A stretch of 64,000 bases of DNA from Dyadobacter sp. CECT 9275 (GTDB taxonomy: Bacteria; Bacteroidota; Bacteroidia; Cytophagales; Spirosomataceae), in contig NZ_CAJRAF010000002.1 of assembly GCF_907164905.1 (NCBI RefSeq), positions 3,472,001 to 3,536,000 on the forward strand, in the 5' to 3' direction. The notes below the pieces were generated by a model. The model saw nothing but the letters and a program-made list of their open reading frames with translations, made no database searches and was not told the origin of the DNA. Shown here one piece after another: positions 39,101 to 47,342 of the stretch (positions are counted from its first letter, which is position 1; every line of letters starts with the position of its first letter). A program made the translations under genes and the position numbers.

Positions 39101-40779
39101 TTGGAGAAACTTCGTCCTATACTTCCACTGCCCCCGAACAGGAAGGGCTCTCCTTCCAGGGGTCGGAAGCCATATATGATATCGAAAAAGTTACGCTTAA
39201 CGTCAAAGGAGTTCCTTATATACAGACCGCTGACGTAAAAATCATCCCCGACAAAGGTTATGTTGCCATAGACGGCAAGGGAAAGATTAGCCCCTTGAAA
39301 AACGCACGCATCGAAATTGACACACTCAATACGTCTCACCGGATGCGCGACGCCAATATCCGGATTGACTCCCGAAATCATTTTGAGGGTTCAGCCACTT
39401 ACCAGTACATCACAGCACGTAAGGATACCTTCAATGTTAAAATGCAGAATTTTGAACTGAGGGAAATTGAAACCGCCACAGCGGGCCGGAAGTCTCGGCC
39501 CGACAATACCAATGCTGCGCCGGTTAAATTCTATACTACTGCCCGCGCTGATATCAAGGAAACAGAAAACCTCTTCCTTTCACCACGCATCCAGTTCAAG
39601 GGCGGTATCAACCTTATTGCCTATCAACCGTCTCTGAAGCTCGACGGTTTTGTGAAACCTGTACTGAAATTCAGAAAAGATTTTCAATCTTCCTGGATTG
39701 TCTATAATGAGTCTCCGGGGGAAACGGTGGCAATCAAAATTGACAAAAATCTTAAAAATGAGCATGAGATCCCCCTATCGGTGGGTTTACATTATAATGA
39801 AGCAAGAGGAATGTACATGTCATTTTTATCTCCAAAAGATTCCGACGGTGACGAGGATATATATACAGCAAGCGGCGCCCTCAATTTTGATGAGGAAAGC
39901 AAAGCCTTCAAAGTAACCCCTCCTCCGGGCGCCGACGGGCTGATAGATGAAGCAAATACTTTAAAATTTGATGATAAAACAGGTCTGGCTACTTTTTCAG
40001 GCCCTTTTAAATTTATCGGGTCCGATTGGCTAAAATCCACCGGTTCGGCGGAAGTACAGGTAGACAGTGCCCGGTTTTCCTTTAATGCACTGCTTATTCT
40101 GCAAATGGCCGGATTGGAACCGGTACTCCAGCCGCTGGCTGCAAAAATCGTTGAAACCAACCTGGAAGAACAAAACAGTACCGCCGCGGACGACGACGCA
40201 GATCAGCTGAATGCCAAATTATCGGCCCTCATCGGCCCCAAAGCCACGGATGCCTACGTAAAATTAACTGCAGCAGGATACAAACCCCTCTATGACGCCT
40301 CGCCGCTTTTGGATGCACCCATGGTACTGTCCAATGTTAACCTCCGCTGGTCTGCCGCACATGGCGCGTATTATTCACAAGGCCCGATTGGCGTGGCACA
40401 TTTTGGGAAAAACAATATCAACGCTCAGATGGAAGGCGTCATGGAGATCCGCAGAACCGCAGAAGGCGACGAGTTCAGCTTGTATCTGCAGGCTTCTCCG
40501 GATATCTGGTACTATTTTGATTACCGTCAGGACGAGATCGGCGTGGTATCCTCTCAAGTCGATTTCAACGATCAGCTCACGGCTAAATCAAAGAGCGGCA
40601 AATCTAAAATGGCGCTCGTATCCCTCGGCGTAGAAGAAAAAGATATGTTCGTTAACCGGTTTGATGATTTTTACCAGCCTGCCGTGAAAAAAGCGAAACT
40701 CGTGAAAGCAACTGCCAAGAAAAAGGTAGCTCCCGCAGCCGAAAAGAAGAAAAAAGAAGAACAAGCAGACGGCTTCTGA
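36103..40779 (+). CDS. Very large secreted envelope protein of unknown function
   Basis: A 1,558-residue protein that I do not recognise as a named family. A signal peptide (MKHITICLILSLGVFTGPVLMAQ) is followed by a mainly helical region of about 150 residues with TPR-like character. Next comes a very long beta-rich body with recurring D/N-K-D strands and phrases such as ADVKIIPDKGYVAIDGKG, which recall OstA/LPS-transport-like beta-jellyroll repeats. An internal helical insert is around residues 480-540. The C-terminal 40 residues are rich in lysine, alanine and glutamate (KKKVAPAAEKKKKEEQ). No membrane helix is visible after the signal, so a periplasmic or surface location is likely. A role in envelope lipid or polysaccharide transport is a guess only. 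Confidence 0.7.
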   Translation: MKHITICLILSLGVFTGPVLMAQNLKAAQDPAQFMVQVKKLMDGSRNPQYMKAAAQLDSVWLSGVSSAQQAKFISVVGTQFAKGQKAGPVLFLLLRNAHTFTRQSPAQLDGFLDLAVQAGEKYDSKTFQKVLETVKTISETNKLYSAKYNSLYLLEGTYQYRFDTTNAGTASADAKLAAANDSWDTPVDSNFVIAPVSNPLPAISGAILELKNAVFAMVTAGDSAVFGPANGSVSLKDGIFVGQNGKFTWEVAGNPDIYADLDKYSFNITQPRILAENVTIHHDTKLAAPVKGTLEYRGIKKIKNQPPPYPRFVSNGTDARLKESSRNIQYKGGFTLIGTDVYSSSLSGHPSVITVAYKEKPAFKVVSTKFQLKDSVFNAPLAYFSMPLGEDSLYHPGIRFKYNDTEGQLRLERADKTDFAPLPYKDTYHKMDIWSQAMRWNFPNNKVEFYRIDGKQVVPVKLESFDFFKKERIKDISKEYGFQPLLMAANYTQTEKKQGFLAEELAVKFKQNPKILRRTMERLSLEGYFIYDKVTDQFALSKKGILYVLANLEKTDYDNFQITSQYTANNEIANATINLSDTLLTVLGVSRFVISDSLKIYAVPADKKVVIGKNRNFTVNGQLVASNYQFRGQNLKFDYKQFFVNVSPTDSITFTPREKYAKGQQSEVGGHVKYEKGGTFYLSDPSNKSGILKGKKSPRLVVPDGMIVYFDQPERGTLLYPREVFFKIPKIDMDGLDKRDVIFGGTFNANGIIPPIQTILKSMPDNSLGFEYKAPPVEMKIYDGKAMAKFTDTLTMDNSGLHSSAILRYLSASITAKKVHLGSDSLYATGEMASIKEAVIGKGYFPAVDLKDYALQWFPTADSMLINTQGKSFAFHKGTTNLEGSLLLRSSGLYGNGKLKRADSEISSADIKFNKEGFLANKSLFSIHTSGANAGKKLLTGKNVNIDFNFKTGIASFLTDESGFGTDSSGMDIPTASYRTLIGSAKWDMTKKTILMKGFGETSSYTSTAPEQEGLSFQGSEAIYDIEKVTLNVKGVPYIQTADVKIIPDKGYVAIDGKGKISPLKNARIEIDTLNTSHRMRDANIRIDSRNHFEGSATYQYITARKDTFNVKMQNFELREIETATAGRKSRPDNTNAAPVKFYTTARADIKETENLFLSPRIQFKGGINLIAYQPSLKLDGFVKPVLKFRKDFQSSWIVYNESPGETVAIKIDKNLKNEHEIPLSVGLHYNEARGMYMSFLSPKDSDGDEDIYTASGALNFDEESKAFKVTPPPGADGLIDEANTLKFDDKTGLATFSGPFKFIGSDWLKSTGSAEVQVDSARFSFNALLILQMAGLEPVLQPLAAKIVETNLEEQNSTAADDDADQLNAKLSALIGPKATDAYVKLTAAGYKPLYDASPLLDAPMVLSNVNLRWSAAHGAYYSQGPIGVAHFGKNNINAQMEGVMEIRRTAEGDEFSLYLQASPDIWYYFDYRQDEIGVVSSQVDFNDQLTAKSKSGKSKMALVSLGVEEKDMFVNRFDDFYQPAVKKAKLVKATAKKKVAPAAEKKKKEEQADGF

Positions 40780-40844
40780 TCTCTCTTTGTAGTAATTGTT
40801 TGACAGTGTCCGAATATTATCTTAATTTTGTATTTGCGGTTCTG

Positions 40845-40875
40845 TTTGCTAAATCCGGGCTTTATTGTATATTTG
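40845..40875 (+). promoter_or_regulatory. Bacteroidota-type promoter upstream of plsY
   Basis: TTTG at 40845-40848 and TATATTTG at 40868-40875 match the -33 and -7 (TAnnTTTG) elements of the primary Bacteroidota sigma factor with a 19-base spacer. The plsY start codon lies 45 bases downstream of the box. Confidence 0.55.
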
Positions 40876-40919
40876 AAATCTGCTTATTCAAGTTCAAATT
40901 AATCGCCGAATAGTACAAA

Positions 40920-41579
40920 ATGAGTGTTGCCTTATTTATATTTACAATTGTTGCCGCTTACTTGCTAGGCTCTATCCCAAGTTCAGTCTGGTACGGAATT
41001 GGTTACTTCGGTATTGATGTCAGAAAATACGGCAGCGGAAACGCAGGTGCAACCAATACCTTCAGGGTACTGGGCAAAAGAGCAGGTACAGTTGTGATGC
41101 TGATAGATGTACTGAAAGGCTGGACAGCAACCTGCCTTGCTTCTCTCCTGTTTTATATGGGGACCATCGGTCAAACCGAGCTTTTGATGTACAAGATCCT
41201 CTTCGGCATTATTGCGATTATTGGGCATATTTTCCCTGTTTTTGTTGGCTTTAAAGGCGGAAAAGGCATTGCCACGCTTTTAGGAATGGTACTGGCCATT
41301 CATCCTGAACTTGCCCTTGTTTGTATTACAATTTTCCTGCTGACGCTGATCGCTTCGCAATACGTTTCGTTAAGTTCGATACTGGCCACGCTGGCATTTC
41401 CGGTACTTTCCTGGGCAGGCCTTTTTGGACATCCTGAGCCGCTACTTATTGTTTTTGGGTTTGTTATGTTCCTGCTTGTGGTACTAACACATCAGAAAAA
41501 TATAATAAGGCTGGTCAACGGAAATGAAAACCGTGTCAATCTGTTTTCTAAATCCAAATCAGGCAGGACTCATTCATAA
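40920..41579 (+). CDS. plsY: Glycerol-3-phosphate acyltransferase PlsY
   Basis: A 219-residue, five-helix membrane enzyme that acylates glycerol-3-phosphate with acyl phosphate at the start of phospholipid synthesis. The three family motifs are present: LLGSIPSSVWYG near residue 15, the glycine-rich YGSGNAGATN near residue 38, and FKGGKGIATLLG near residue 110. A strong intrinsic terminator follows, so it is probably a single-gene transcript. Confidence 0.96.
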   Translation: MSVALFIFTIVAAYLLGSIPSSVWYGIGYFGIDVRKYGSGNAGATNTFRVLGKRAGTVVMLIDVLKGWTATCLASLLFYMGTIGQTELLMYKILFGIIAIIGHIFPVFVGFKGGKGIATLLGMVLAIHPELALVCITIFLLTLIASQYVSLSSILATLAFPVLSWAGLFGHPEPLLIVFGFVMFLLVVLTHQKNIIRLVNGNENRVNLFSKSKSGRTHS

Positions 41580-41606
41580 CTACGGCCGGATCACCAGAAA
41601 TTCCCA

Positions 41607-41640
41607 CCCCTAAGGTCCTTACCTTAGGGGTTTATTTTTT
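41607..41640 (+). terminator. Intrinsic terminator after plsY
   Basis: CCCCTAAGGT and ACCTTAGGGG form a perfect 10-bp stem with a CCTT loop, followed by TTTATTTTTT. This is one of the clearest terminators in the window. Confidence 0.93.
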
Positions 41641-41690
41641 AACTTGGCTCCCTTAAAGTAAATACTCTTTCGCATCAATAAAACCGGATA

Positions 41691-43052
41691 ATGAATACTT
41701 ATATTGAACAAAACAAGGATCGCTTTTTGAATGAACTACTGGAGTTGCTCAGGATACCTTCCGTCAGCGCTGATTCCAAATTTAAGGGTGACATGATTGC
41801 CGCAGCGGAATACGTCAAAAAAAGTATACTGCAGGCTGGTGCCGACAAAGCCGAAATTTATGAAACTGCCGGACATCCGGTGGTGTATGGTGAAAAAATC
41901 ATAGATCCGTCCTTGCCCACTGTTCTGATTTATGGCCATTATGATGTACAGCCAGCAGATCCTTATGACCTTTGGGATTCTCCGCCATTTGAGCCGGTTA
42001 TTAAAAATGAACGCATTTACGCCCGTGGCGCCTGTGACGACAAAGGCCAGTTTTATATGCACATCAAGGCACTGGAAACGATGATCGCCACCGGGTCCCT
42101 CACCTGCAACGTCAAAATGATGATCGAAGGCGAAGAGGAAATAGGCTCGGATAATCTTGAAACTTTTGTAAAGGCGCACCGTGACCTGCTGAAATGTGAT
42201 ACCATCCTTATTTCTGATACCAGCATCATTGCCAATGATGTGCCGTCCATTGAAACAGGGCTAAGAGGTCTAACCTATGTGGAGGTTGAGGTAGTGGGTG
42301 CCAACCGTGATCTGCATTCCGGTGTTTATGGCGGAGGCGTTGCCAACCCGATCAATATCTTATGTGAGATGATCGCGTCAATGAAAGATGAAAATGGGCA
42401 TATTACCATTCCCGGGTTTTATGACAAGGTGGTTGATCTGTCGGAAGAGGAACGCAACGCATTGAATTCTGCCCCTTTTGATCTGGACGAGTACAAGCGT
42501 GACCTTGGTATTGATGATATTACCGGAGAAAAAGGATATACAACCATTGAAAGAACCTCCGTCAGGCCCACGCTTGATGTAAACGGCATCTGGGGAGGTT
42601 ATATCGGAGAAGGAGCTAAAACCGTTCTGCCCTCCAAAGCAAACGCTAAAATTTCCATGCGCCTGGTACCTCACCAGACCGACAAGGAAATATGTGAATT
42701 ATTTAGCCGTCATTTCGAATCCATTGCGCCGGCATCGGTGAAAGTGAAAGTAACACCCCATCATGGCGGCCTTCCTTATGTAACCCCTACCGACTCGGTT
42801 GAATACAGAGCAGCCGAACTTGCCATGGAAGAATCGTTCGGCAAAAAACCGATTCCTACCCGGGGCGGCGGCAGTATCCCGATTGTAGCTCTCTTTGAGC
42901 AGGAATTGGGCCGGAAAAGTATACTGATGGGCTTTGGGCTCGATATTGACTCCCTACATTCTCCCAACGAAAGTTACGGCCTTTTCAACTACTACAAGGG
43001 CATTGAAACCATACCCCTGTTTTTTAAACATTATGCGGAGCTGAAAAAATAA
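41691..43052 (+). CDS. M20-family dipeptidase/metallopeptidase
   Basis: A 453-residue cytoplasmic zinc peptidase of the M20 family. Metal and catalytic residues are visible: YGHYDVQPADP near residue 82 (His, Asp), RGACDDKGQ (bridging Asp), MIEGEEEIGS near residue 145 (catalytic Glu-Glu), an aspartate in ISDTSI, and the C-terminal histidine in DSLHSPNE. The dimerisation domain is inserted between. Related enzymes cleave dipeptides; exact specificity is not visible. Confidence 0.9.
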   Translation: MNTYIEQNKDRFLNELLELLRIPSVSADSKFKGDMIAAAEYVKKSILQAGADKAEIYETAGHPVVYGEKIIDPSLPTVLIYGHYDVQPADPYDLWDSPPFEPVIKNERIYARGACDDKGQFYMHIKALETMIATGSLTCNVKMMIEGEEEIGSDNLETFVKAHRDLLKCDTILISDTSIIANDVPSIETGLRGLTYVEVEVVGANRDLHSGVYGGGVANPINILCEMIASMKDENGHITIPGFYDKVVDLSEEERNALNSAPFDLDEYKRDLGIDDITGEKGYTTIERTSVRPTLDVNGIWGGYIGEGAKTVLPSKANAKISMRLVPHQTDKEICELFSRHFESIAPASVKVKVTPHHGGLPYVTPTDSVEYRAAELAMEESFGKKPIPTRGGGSIPIVALFEQELGRKSILMGFGLDIDSLHSPNESYGLFNYYKGIETIPLFFKHYAELKK

Positions 43053-43112
43053 TGGGTTGGGGCAGTTGACAGTCCAATTTCTGTGAACTGCCCTCTTAAA
43101 ATTATAAACCGG

Positions 43113-44339
43113 TCAACGCTTCCTCCGCTGCTCCCGACGTAGTTTTTTAAGATTCTCAATCGCTTTTTTGGCCTCCTTATTCTGGCTCGACTTTCTGTCC
43201 GCTTTGTCGTCTGCCAGTTTATAGTACCTCAAGGCCTCGTCGTAGTTCTTTTTCATTTCGGCTATCTTGCCAAGCCCCAGCAAAGACGAAACGTAATACC
43301 CGGCGTTGAGGGAATTGGTTTTCACGGAAAAATCAATCGCTTTCTGGTAAAACTGTGCAGCTAAATCGTACTCTTTATGATACTGCATATTGTAGTAGGC
43401 CAACACATAAGCCGCGTTTCTCCCGCTGACTCCCTCATAACCCGGCATACCCTTTTCAATTTTGTCAAGGATATTCCGGGCCGCCTCAGTTGCTTCTGCC
43501 ATTTTTCCCGTAACGAAAGCCGTACGACAAAAATACCTTTCAAAATAGGGGTTATTTGGAAAAGTCTGCCACATATACCTGGCCATTTCATAGGCTTTGG
43601 TATATTCATTTTCCATGCTGTAAATCTGCAGAAGAAAATAACGGGCTTCCACACGGGTGTAAAAAGCATTGTTGGCAACCTGCTCGAGCTGTTTTTCACC
43701 CAGTTTTTTATTCCCCTTAGGAAAAAGGGCCATCACCGGTTTCAGGATCGGGTATTCCTTAGGTACCCACTCTGCATAGTAGTTATACAGCCCGTCGCCA
43801 AATAACAACTCAGGCGAAAGGTCCCCGTTTCCCTTACATACTTCAAAGTACTTCAAAGATTTTTTGCCGGCAAAAGCGGCTTTGGTCCAGCTCTCTCTTT
43901 CTGCATATAATCTTCCCTTAAAGGCATAGGCCGCAGCAAGAAAAAAGGCAGGCTCTATTTTGTTTTTTTCGTCGTCATATAATTTCTCTGCCAGCACAAT
44001 GGTGGAATCCATATGTAACAGAAACTTATCGTCATACTGTTCATTGTCTGTGTTCGGAACAATTTTCCACCATTCTGCCAGGCCTAGCAAAAAATGAGGC
44101 ATAGGATGCTTGGGATACCTGTACTTTAGCCAGCGGAATTCCACATCGGCCTCTTCAAACCTATAGTTGTACAACATATTAATCGCTTCCGACGACTCTA
44201 TCTGCACACCAGGGTTTTTGAGCACCATATCATACTTCTTATCCAGCTCGGCTGATGAATAAAGCTGAGCAAAAGCCGGTACTGAAAATAGCATCACGGC
44301 CACATAGATCATCCATATTCTCTTTAGTCCAATCTTCAT
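43113..44339 (-). CDS. Secreted TPR-like protein
   Basis: About 408 residues with a signal peptide (MKIGLKRIWMIYVAVMLFSVPAFAQ) and a body of paired helices compatible with tetratricopeptide repeats: YRFEEADVEFRWLKYRYPKHP, EYTKAYEMARYMWQTFPNNP, and EYDLAAQFYQKAIDF in turn, ending in a basic tail (LKKLRREQRRKR). It likely acts as a periplasmic scaffold; no enzymatic motif is seen. The ATG at 44339 starts the signal peptide directly. It is divergent from hpt. Confidence 0.78.
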   Translation of the reverse strand: MKIGLKRIWMIYVAVMLFSVPAFAQLYSSAELDKKYDMVLKNPGVQIESSEAINMLYNYRFEEADVEFRWLKYRYPKHPMPHFLLGLAEWWKIVPNTDNEQYDDKFLLHMDSTIVLAEKLYDDEKNKIEPAFFLAAAYAFKGRLYAERESWTKAAFAGKKSLKYFEVCKGNGDLSPELLFGDGLYNYYAEWVPKEYPILKPVMALFPKGNKKLGEKQLEQVANNAFYTRVEARYFLLQIYSMENEYTKAYEMARYMWQTFPNNPYFERYFCRTAFVTGKMAEATEAARNILDKIEKGMPGYEGVSGRNAAYVLAYYNMQYHKEYDLAAQFYQKAIDFSVKTNSLNAGYYVSSLLGLGKIAEMKKNYDEALRYYKLADDKADRKSSQNKEAKKAIENLKKLRREQRRKR

Positions 44340-44382
44340 ATCAGGGGTAAAATCTGTCATTAGTAACGCCGGTTTTTTATTT

Positions 44383-44390
44383 TACGTTTG
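44383..44390 (+). promoter_or_regulatory. Possible Bacteroidota -7 box upstream of hpt
   Basis: TACGTTTG matches TAnnTTTG and lies 57 bases before the hpt ATG, in the short divergent gap. No clear -33 element. Confidence 0.3.
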
Positions 44391-44446
44391 CCGGCAAGCT
44401 GGTTTTTGAAAAAAGAGTTAATATTGAAGTCTTAGAAAATAAAGTT

Positions 44447-44977
44447 ATGATAACGATACTCGATAAAACTTTTGTCCCCTTCATTTCGCGGAGCAACATC
44501 GAAAGCCGCATTGCCGAAATGGCGGTGCAAATTAGTAAAGATTATGAAGGTAAGTCTCCCCTATTTATTATAGTGCTCAACGGAGCTTTCCTTTTTGCGT
44601 CAGAGCTTTTAAAAAATGTTTCGCTTCCCTGCCAAATCACTTTTGTAAGGCTGGCCTCCTATCAGCAAACAGAAACTACCGGACAAGTACGTCAGATCAT
44701 AGGGCTGGAAGAACAAATTACCGGGAAAGACGTGGTGATTGTCGAGGATATCGTTGATACCGGGCTTACAATGAACCAGCTCCTGGAGCAGATACAAGCG
44801 CTGCAGCCTGCTTCGGTGGAGATCGCTACGCTGCTTCACAAACCGGAGGCGATCCGCAAGCCTGTCAGCATGCGGTATATTGGCTTTGAAATAGAAAATC
44901 GTTTTGTAGTAGGATACGGTCTTGATTATGACGGGCTCGGCCGGAACGAAGATGCCCTGTACGTTTTAAGTGAATAA
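44447..44977 (+). CDS. hpt: Hypoxanthine phosphoribosyltransferase
   Basis: A 176-residue purine-salvage enzyme converting hypoxanthine or guanine to IMP or GMP. The PRPP-binding motif is VVIVEDIVDTGLTM near residue 100. The first-loop region PLFIIVLNGAFLFASELL and the C-terminal FVVGYGLDYDGLGRN, which contacts the base and PRPP, are characteristic. It is followed after 43 bases by the muramidase gene on the same strand. Confidence 0.95.
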   Translation: MITILDKTFVPFISRSNIESRIAEMAVQISKDYEGKSPLFIIVLNGAFLFASELLKNVSLPCQITFVRLASYQQTETTGQVRQIIGLEEQITGKDVVIVEDIVDTGLTMNQLLEQIQALQPASVEIATLLHKPEAIRKPVSMRYIGFEIENRFVVGYGLDYDGLGRNEDALYVLSE

Positions 44978-45020
44978 CCTGCTTTTTAACATATTCTGAA
45001 TATGATCCCGTCCTATTAAT

Positions 45021-45854
45021 ATGATCAAACTCCAGCTAAGATCAAAAGGAGATGCCGTGGCTATGCTGCAGGAACTGCTCAATGAGTTTGGCTACGAAAT
45101 TATAGTCAACGGAAAGTTTGATGCAGCCACTGATATGGTCGTGAGAGACTTTCAGAAAAGCAACGGGCTGGTGAGCGATGGTATCGTATATACCAAAACA
45201 TGGACCAAACTTATCAATAACGCGCCGGTCGATCTCAGCCAGATGGACGCCTGGTTCCTAAAGGAGCAGGACATTAAGGATGCCGCCGAACAGCTTGAGA
45301 TTGAGGTGGCTGTGGTAAAAGCAGTTAATGAAGTGGAAAGCAGCGGAAGAGGTTACCTGATAGACGGCCGGGTAAAACTCTTGTTTGAAGGACATATTTT
45401 CTGGCAGCAGCTAATGGCCAGAGACATCAACCCTGTCCCCCTGGTTTCGGGTAATGAAACGGTGCTTTACCCCAAATGGACCAAAAAATTTTACCTGGGC
45501 GGCAAATCCGAATATTCCCGGCTGAACAAAGCAATAGCCATTCGTGACGAGGCAAAAGTAGCAGAAGCCGCCTATGCCTCTGCATCCTGGGTCCTTTACC
45601 AGATCATGGGCTTTCATTACAACTCACTTGGTTACACCGAGATCATGCAGTTTGTAGCCGAAATGAAAGAAAGTGAGGGTAATCAGCTGAAAATATTTTC
45701 AAAATTCCTGCAAGTAAACAACCTGACCAAATACCTTAAGAAAAAACAATGGGCCGAGTTTGCAAAACGTTACAACGGAGAGGGTTACAAAGAAAATAAG
45801 TATGACGTAAAACTGGAAAAAGCTTACAAAAAGTATAAGGCTTTGGAAAGCTAA
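45021..45854 (+). CDS. Peptidoglycan-binding N-acetylmuramidase
   Basis: A 277-residue two-domain protein. Residues 1-70 are a peptidoglycan-binding type 1 module (LRSKGDAVAMLQELLNEFGY, then FDAATDMVVRDFQKSNGLVSDG). Residues 85-270 match the N-acetylmuramidase domain, with the likely catalytic glutamate in KAVNEVESSGRGYL and the conserved LLFEGHIFWQQL. No signal peptide is visible, so export, if it occurs, needs another route (such as phage-like lysis or a secretion apparatus). Similar proteins occur both in phages and chromosomes. Confidence 0.85.
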   Translation: MIKLQLRSKGDAVAMLQELLNEFGYEIIVNGKFDAATDMVVRDFQKSNGLVSDGIVYTKTWTKLINNAPVDLSQMDAWFLKEQDIKDAAEQLEIEVAVVKAVNEVESSGRGYLIDGRVKLLFEGHIFWQQLMARDINPVPLVSGNETVLYPKWTKKFYLGGKSEYSRLNKAIAIRDEAKVAEAAYASASWVLYQIMGFHYNSLGYTEIMQFVAEMKESEGNQLKIFSKFLQVNNLTKYLKKKQWAEFAKRYNGEGYKENKYDVKLEKAYKKYKALES

Positions 45855-45915
45855 AAGTTATCAGGACAACAGATTGCCGGAATGAATACATTTCTTCATC
45901 TAAACATCAACAACT

Positions 45916-47316
45916 ATGCACATACAGTTTTTTGGAGCCGCCCGCACCGTGACGGGAAGTAAACACCTGATTACCACCGAAAAAGGCACTAAAATACTTT
46001 TGGATTGCGGCCTCTTTCAGGGGATACAAACCGACGAATTTAATCAGGAATTCGGTTTCAAACCGTCTGATATAGATTATGTTATCCTTTCCCATGCGCA
46101 TATTGATCACTCCGGTCTACTGCCCCGCCTGGTAAGGAAGGGATATAAGGGCCCTATTTACTGCACCTCGGCCACAGCTGATCTTTGTCGCATTATGCTT
46201 CTGGACAGTGCTCATATCCAGGAAAAAGATCTGGAACGTATCAACAAAAGGAGGCTCCGCCAGGGCCGCCCGCTACTGGAGGAATTGTACAATGCCCAAG
46301 ATGCCGAAAACACCATGGCCCTGCTGCAATCCGTTGCTTACGGGCAACCTTTCCATTTGGGAGACAATGCAGAAATCACCGTTGTACTCACAGATGCTGC
46401 GCATTTATTGGGAAGTGCTGCGGTGCACTTAACCATACCGGATAAGGGAACCTTTAAACAGTTGACCTTCACCGGCGACATAGGGCGGCCGGAAGACAGA
46501 ATCCTAAGAAAGCCAGATATTTTTCCACAAGCTGATATCATCATTTGCGAGTCTACCTACGGCGACAGGCTTCATGAAAAAGAGATCGATATGCACGCGC
46601 ACCTGCTTGAAGTTGTGAAAGCAACCTGTGTGGAACAAGGCGGAAAACTGATTATTCCTGCCTTCGCCATTGACCGCACACAGGAACTTATTTATGCGCT
46701 CGACCAGCTGTCCAGTTCCGGCCTGCTTCCGCGTATTCCTGTGTATATAGACAGCCCGCTAGCCATCCGTGCCACGCAGGTGATGAAGGAACATGACGAA
46801 TGCTTTAATCCTGAAATTCTGGATTATATAGAAAAAGACGGCGATGCTTTCGCCTTCCCTAATCTGAAATACATTTCCGCAGTAGAGCAGTCGATGGCGC
46901 TGAACGACTCACGAGAACCCTGTATCATCATTTCGGCATCCGGGATGGCGGAGGCGGGCCGTATCAAGCACCATATTAAGAATAACGTTGGCGATGTACG
47001 TTCGACGATCCTTCTGGTGGGATACGCTTCGCCTAATACTTTGGCAGGCGCTTTAAAAAGGGGGGATAAACAGGTAAATATTTTTGGCGAAACATTCGAC
47101 GTCAAATGCAAGGTATCCGTAATGGACTCCTTCTCCGGACATGGCGATTACAACGAAATGTTACGCTTTCTTTCCTGCCAGACCCCTTCCAGGGTAAAAA
47201 AAGTGTTTCTGGTACATGGTGAATACGAAACCCAGGTGGTTTTTAAACAGAAGCTGGAAGCCGTGGGTTTCAAGGACATAACCATTCCTGCCTTGTACCA
47301 GAATATAGAATGTTAG
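45916..47316 (+). CDS. MBL-fold beta-CASP RNA nuclease-like protein
   Basis: A 466-residue metallo-beta-lactamase fold protein with a beta-CASP insertion, like CPSF-73-type RNA processing nucleases. The metal motif is SHAHIDHSG near residue 58, with further ligands in DAAHLLGSAAV and FTGDIGRP. The beta-CASP motifs include IIISASGMAEAGRIKHH near residue 335, and the last histidine motif is SGHGDYNEM. It is the last core gene before the tRNA-Leu integration site. Confidence 0.9.
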   Translation: MHIQFFGAARTVTGSKHLITTEKGTKILLDCGLFQGIQTDEFNQEFGFKPSDIDYVILSHAHIDHSGLLPRLVRKGYKGPIYCTSATADLCRIMLLDSAHIQEKDLERINKRRLRQGRPLLEELYNAQDAENTMALLQSVAYGQPFHLGDNAEITVVLTDAAHLLGSAAVHLTIPDKGTFKQLTFTGDIGRPEDRILRKPDIFPQADIIICESTYGDRLHEKEIDMHAHLLEVVKATCVEQGGKLIIPAFAIDRTQELIYALDQLSSSGLLPRIPVYIDSPLAIRATQVMKEHDECFNPEILDYIEKDGDAFAFPNLKYISAVEQSMALNDSREPCIIISASGMAEAGRIKHHIKNNVGDVRSTILLVGYASPNTLAGALKRGDKQVNIFGETFDVKCKVSVMDSFSGHGDYNEMLRFLSCQTPSRVKKVFLVHGEYETQVVFKQKLEAVGFKDITIPALYQNIEC

Positions 47317-47342
47317 AAATTTTTATAAGTAATGTGGGCTAT

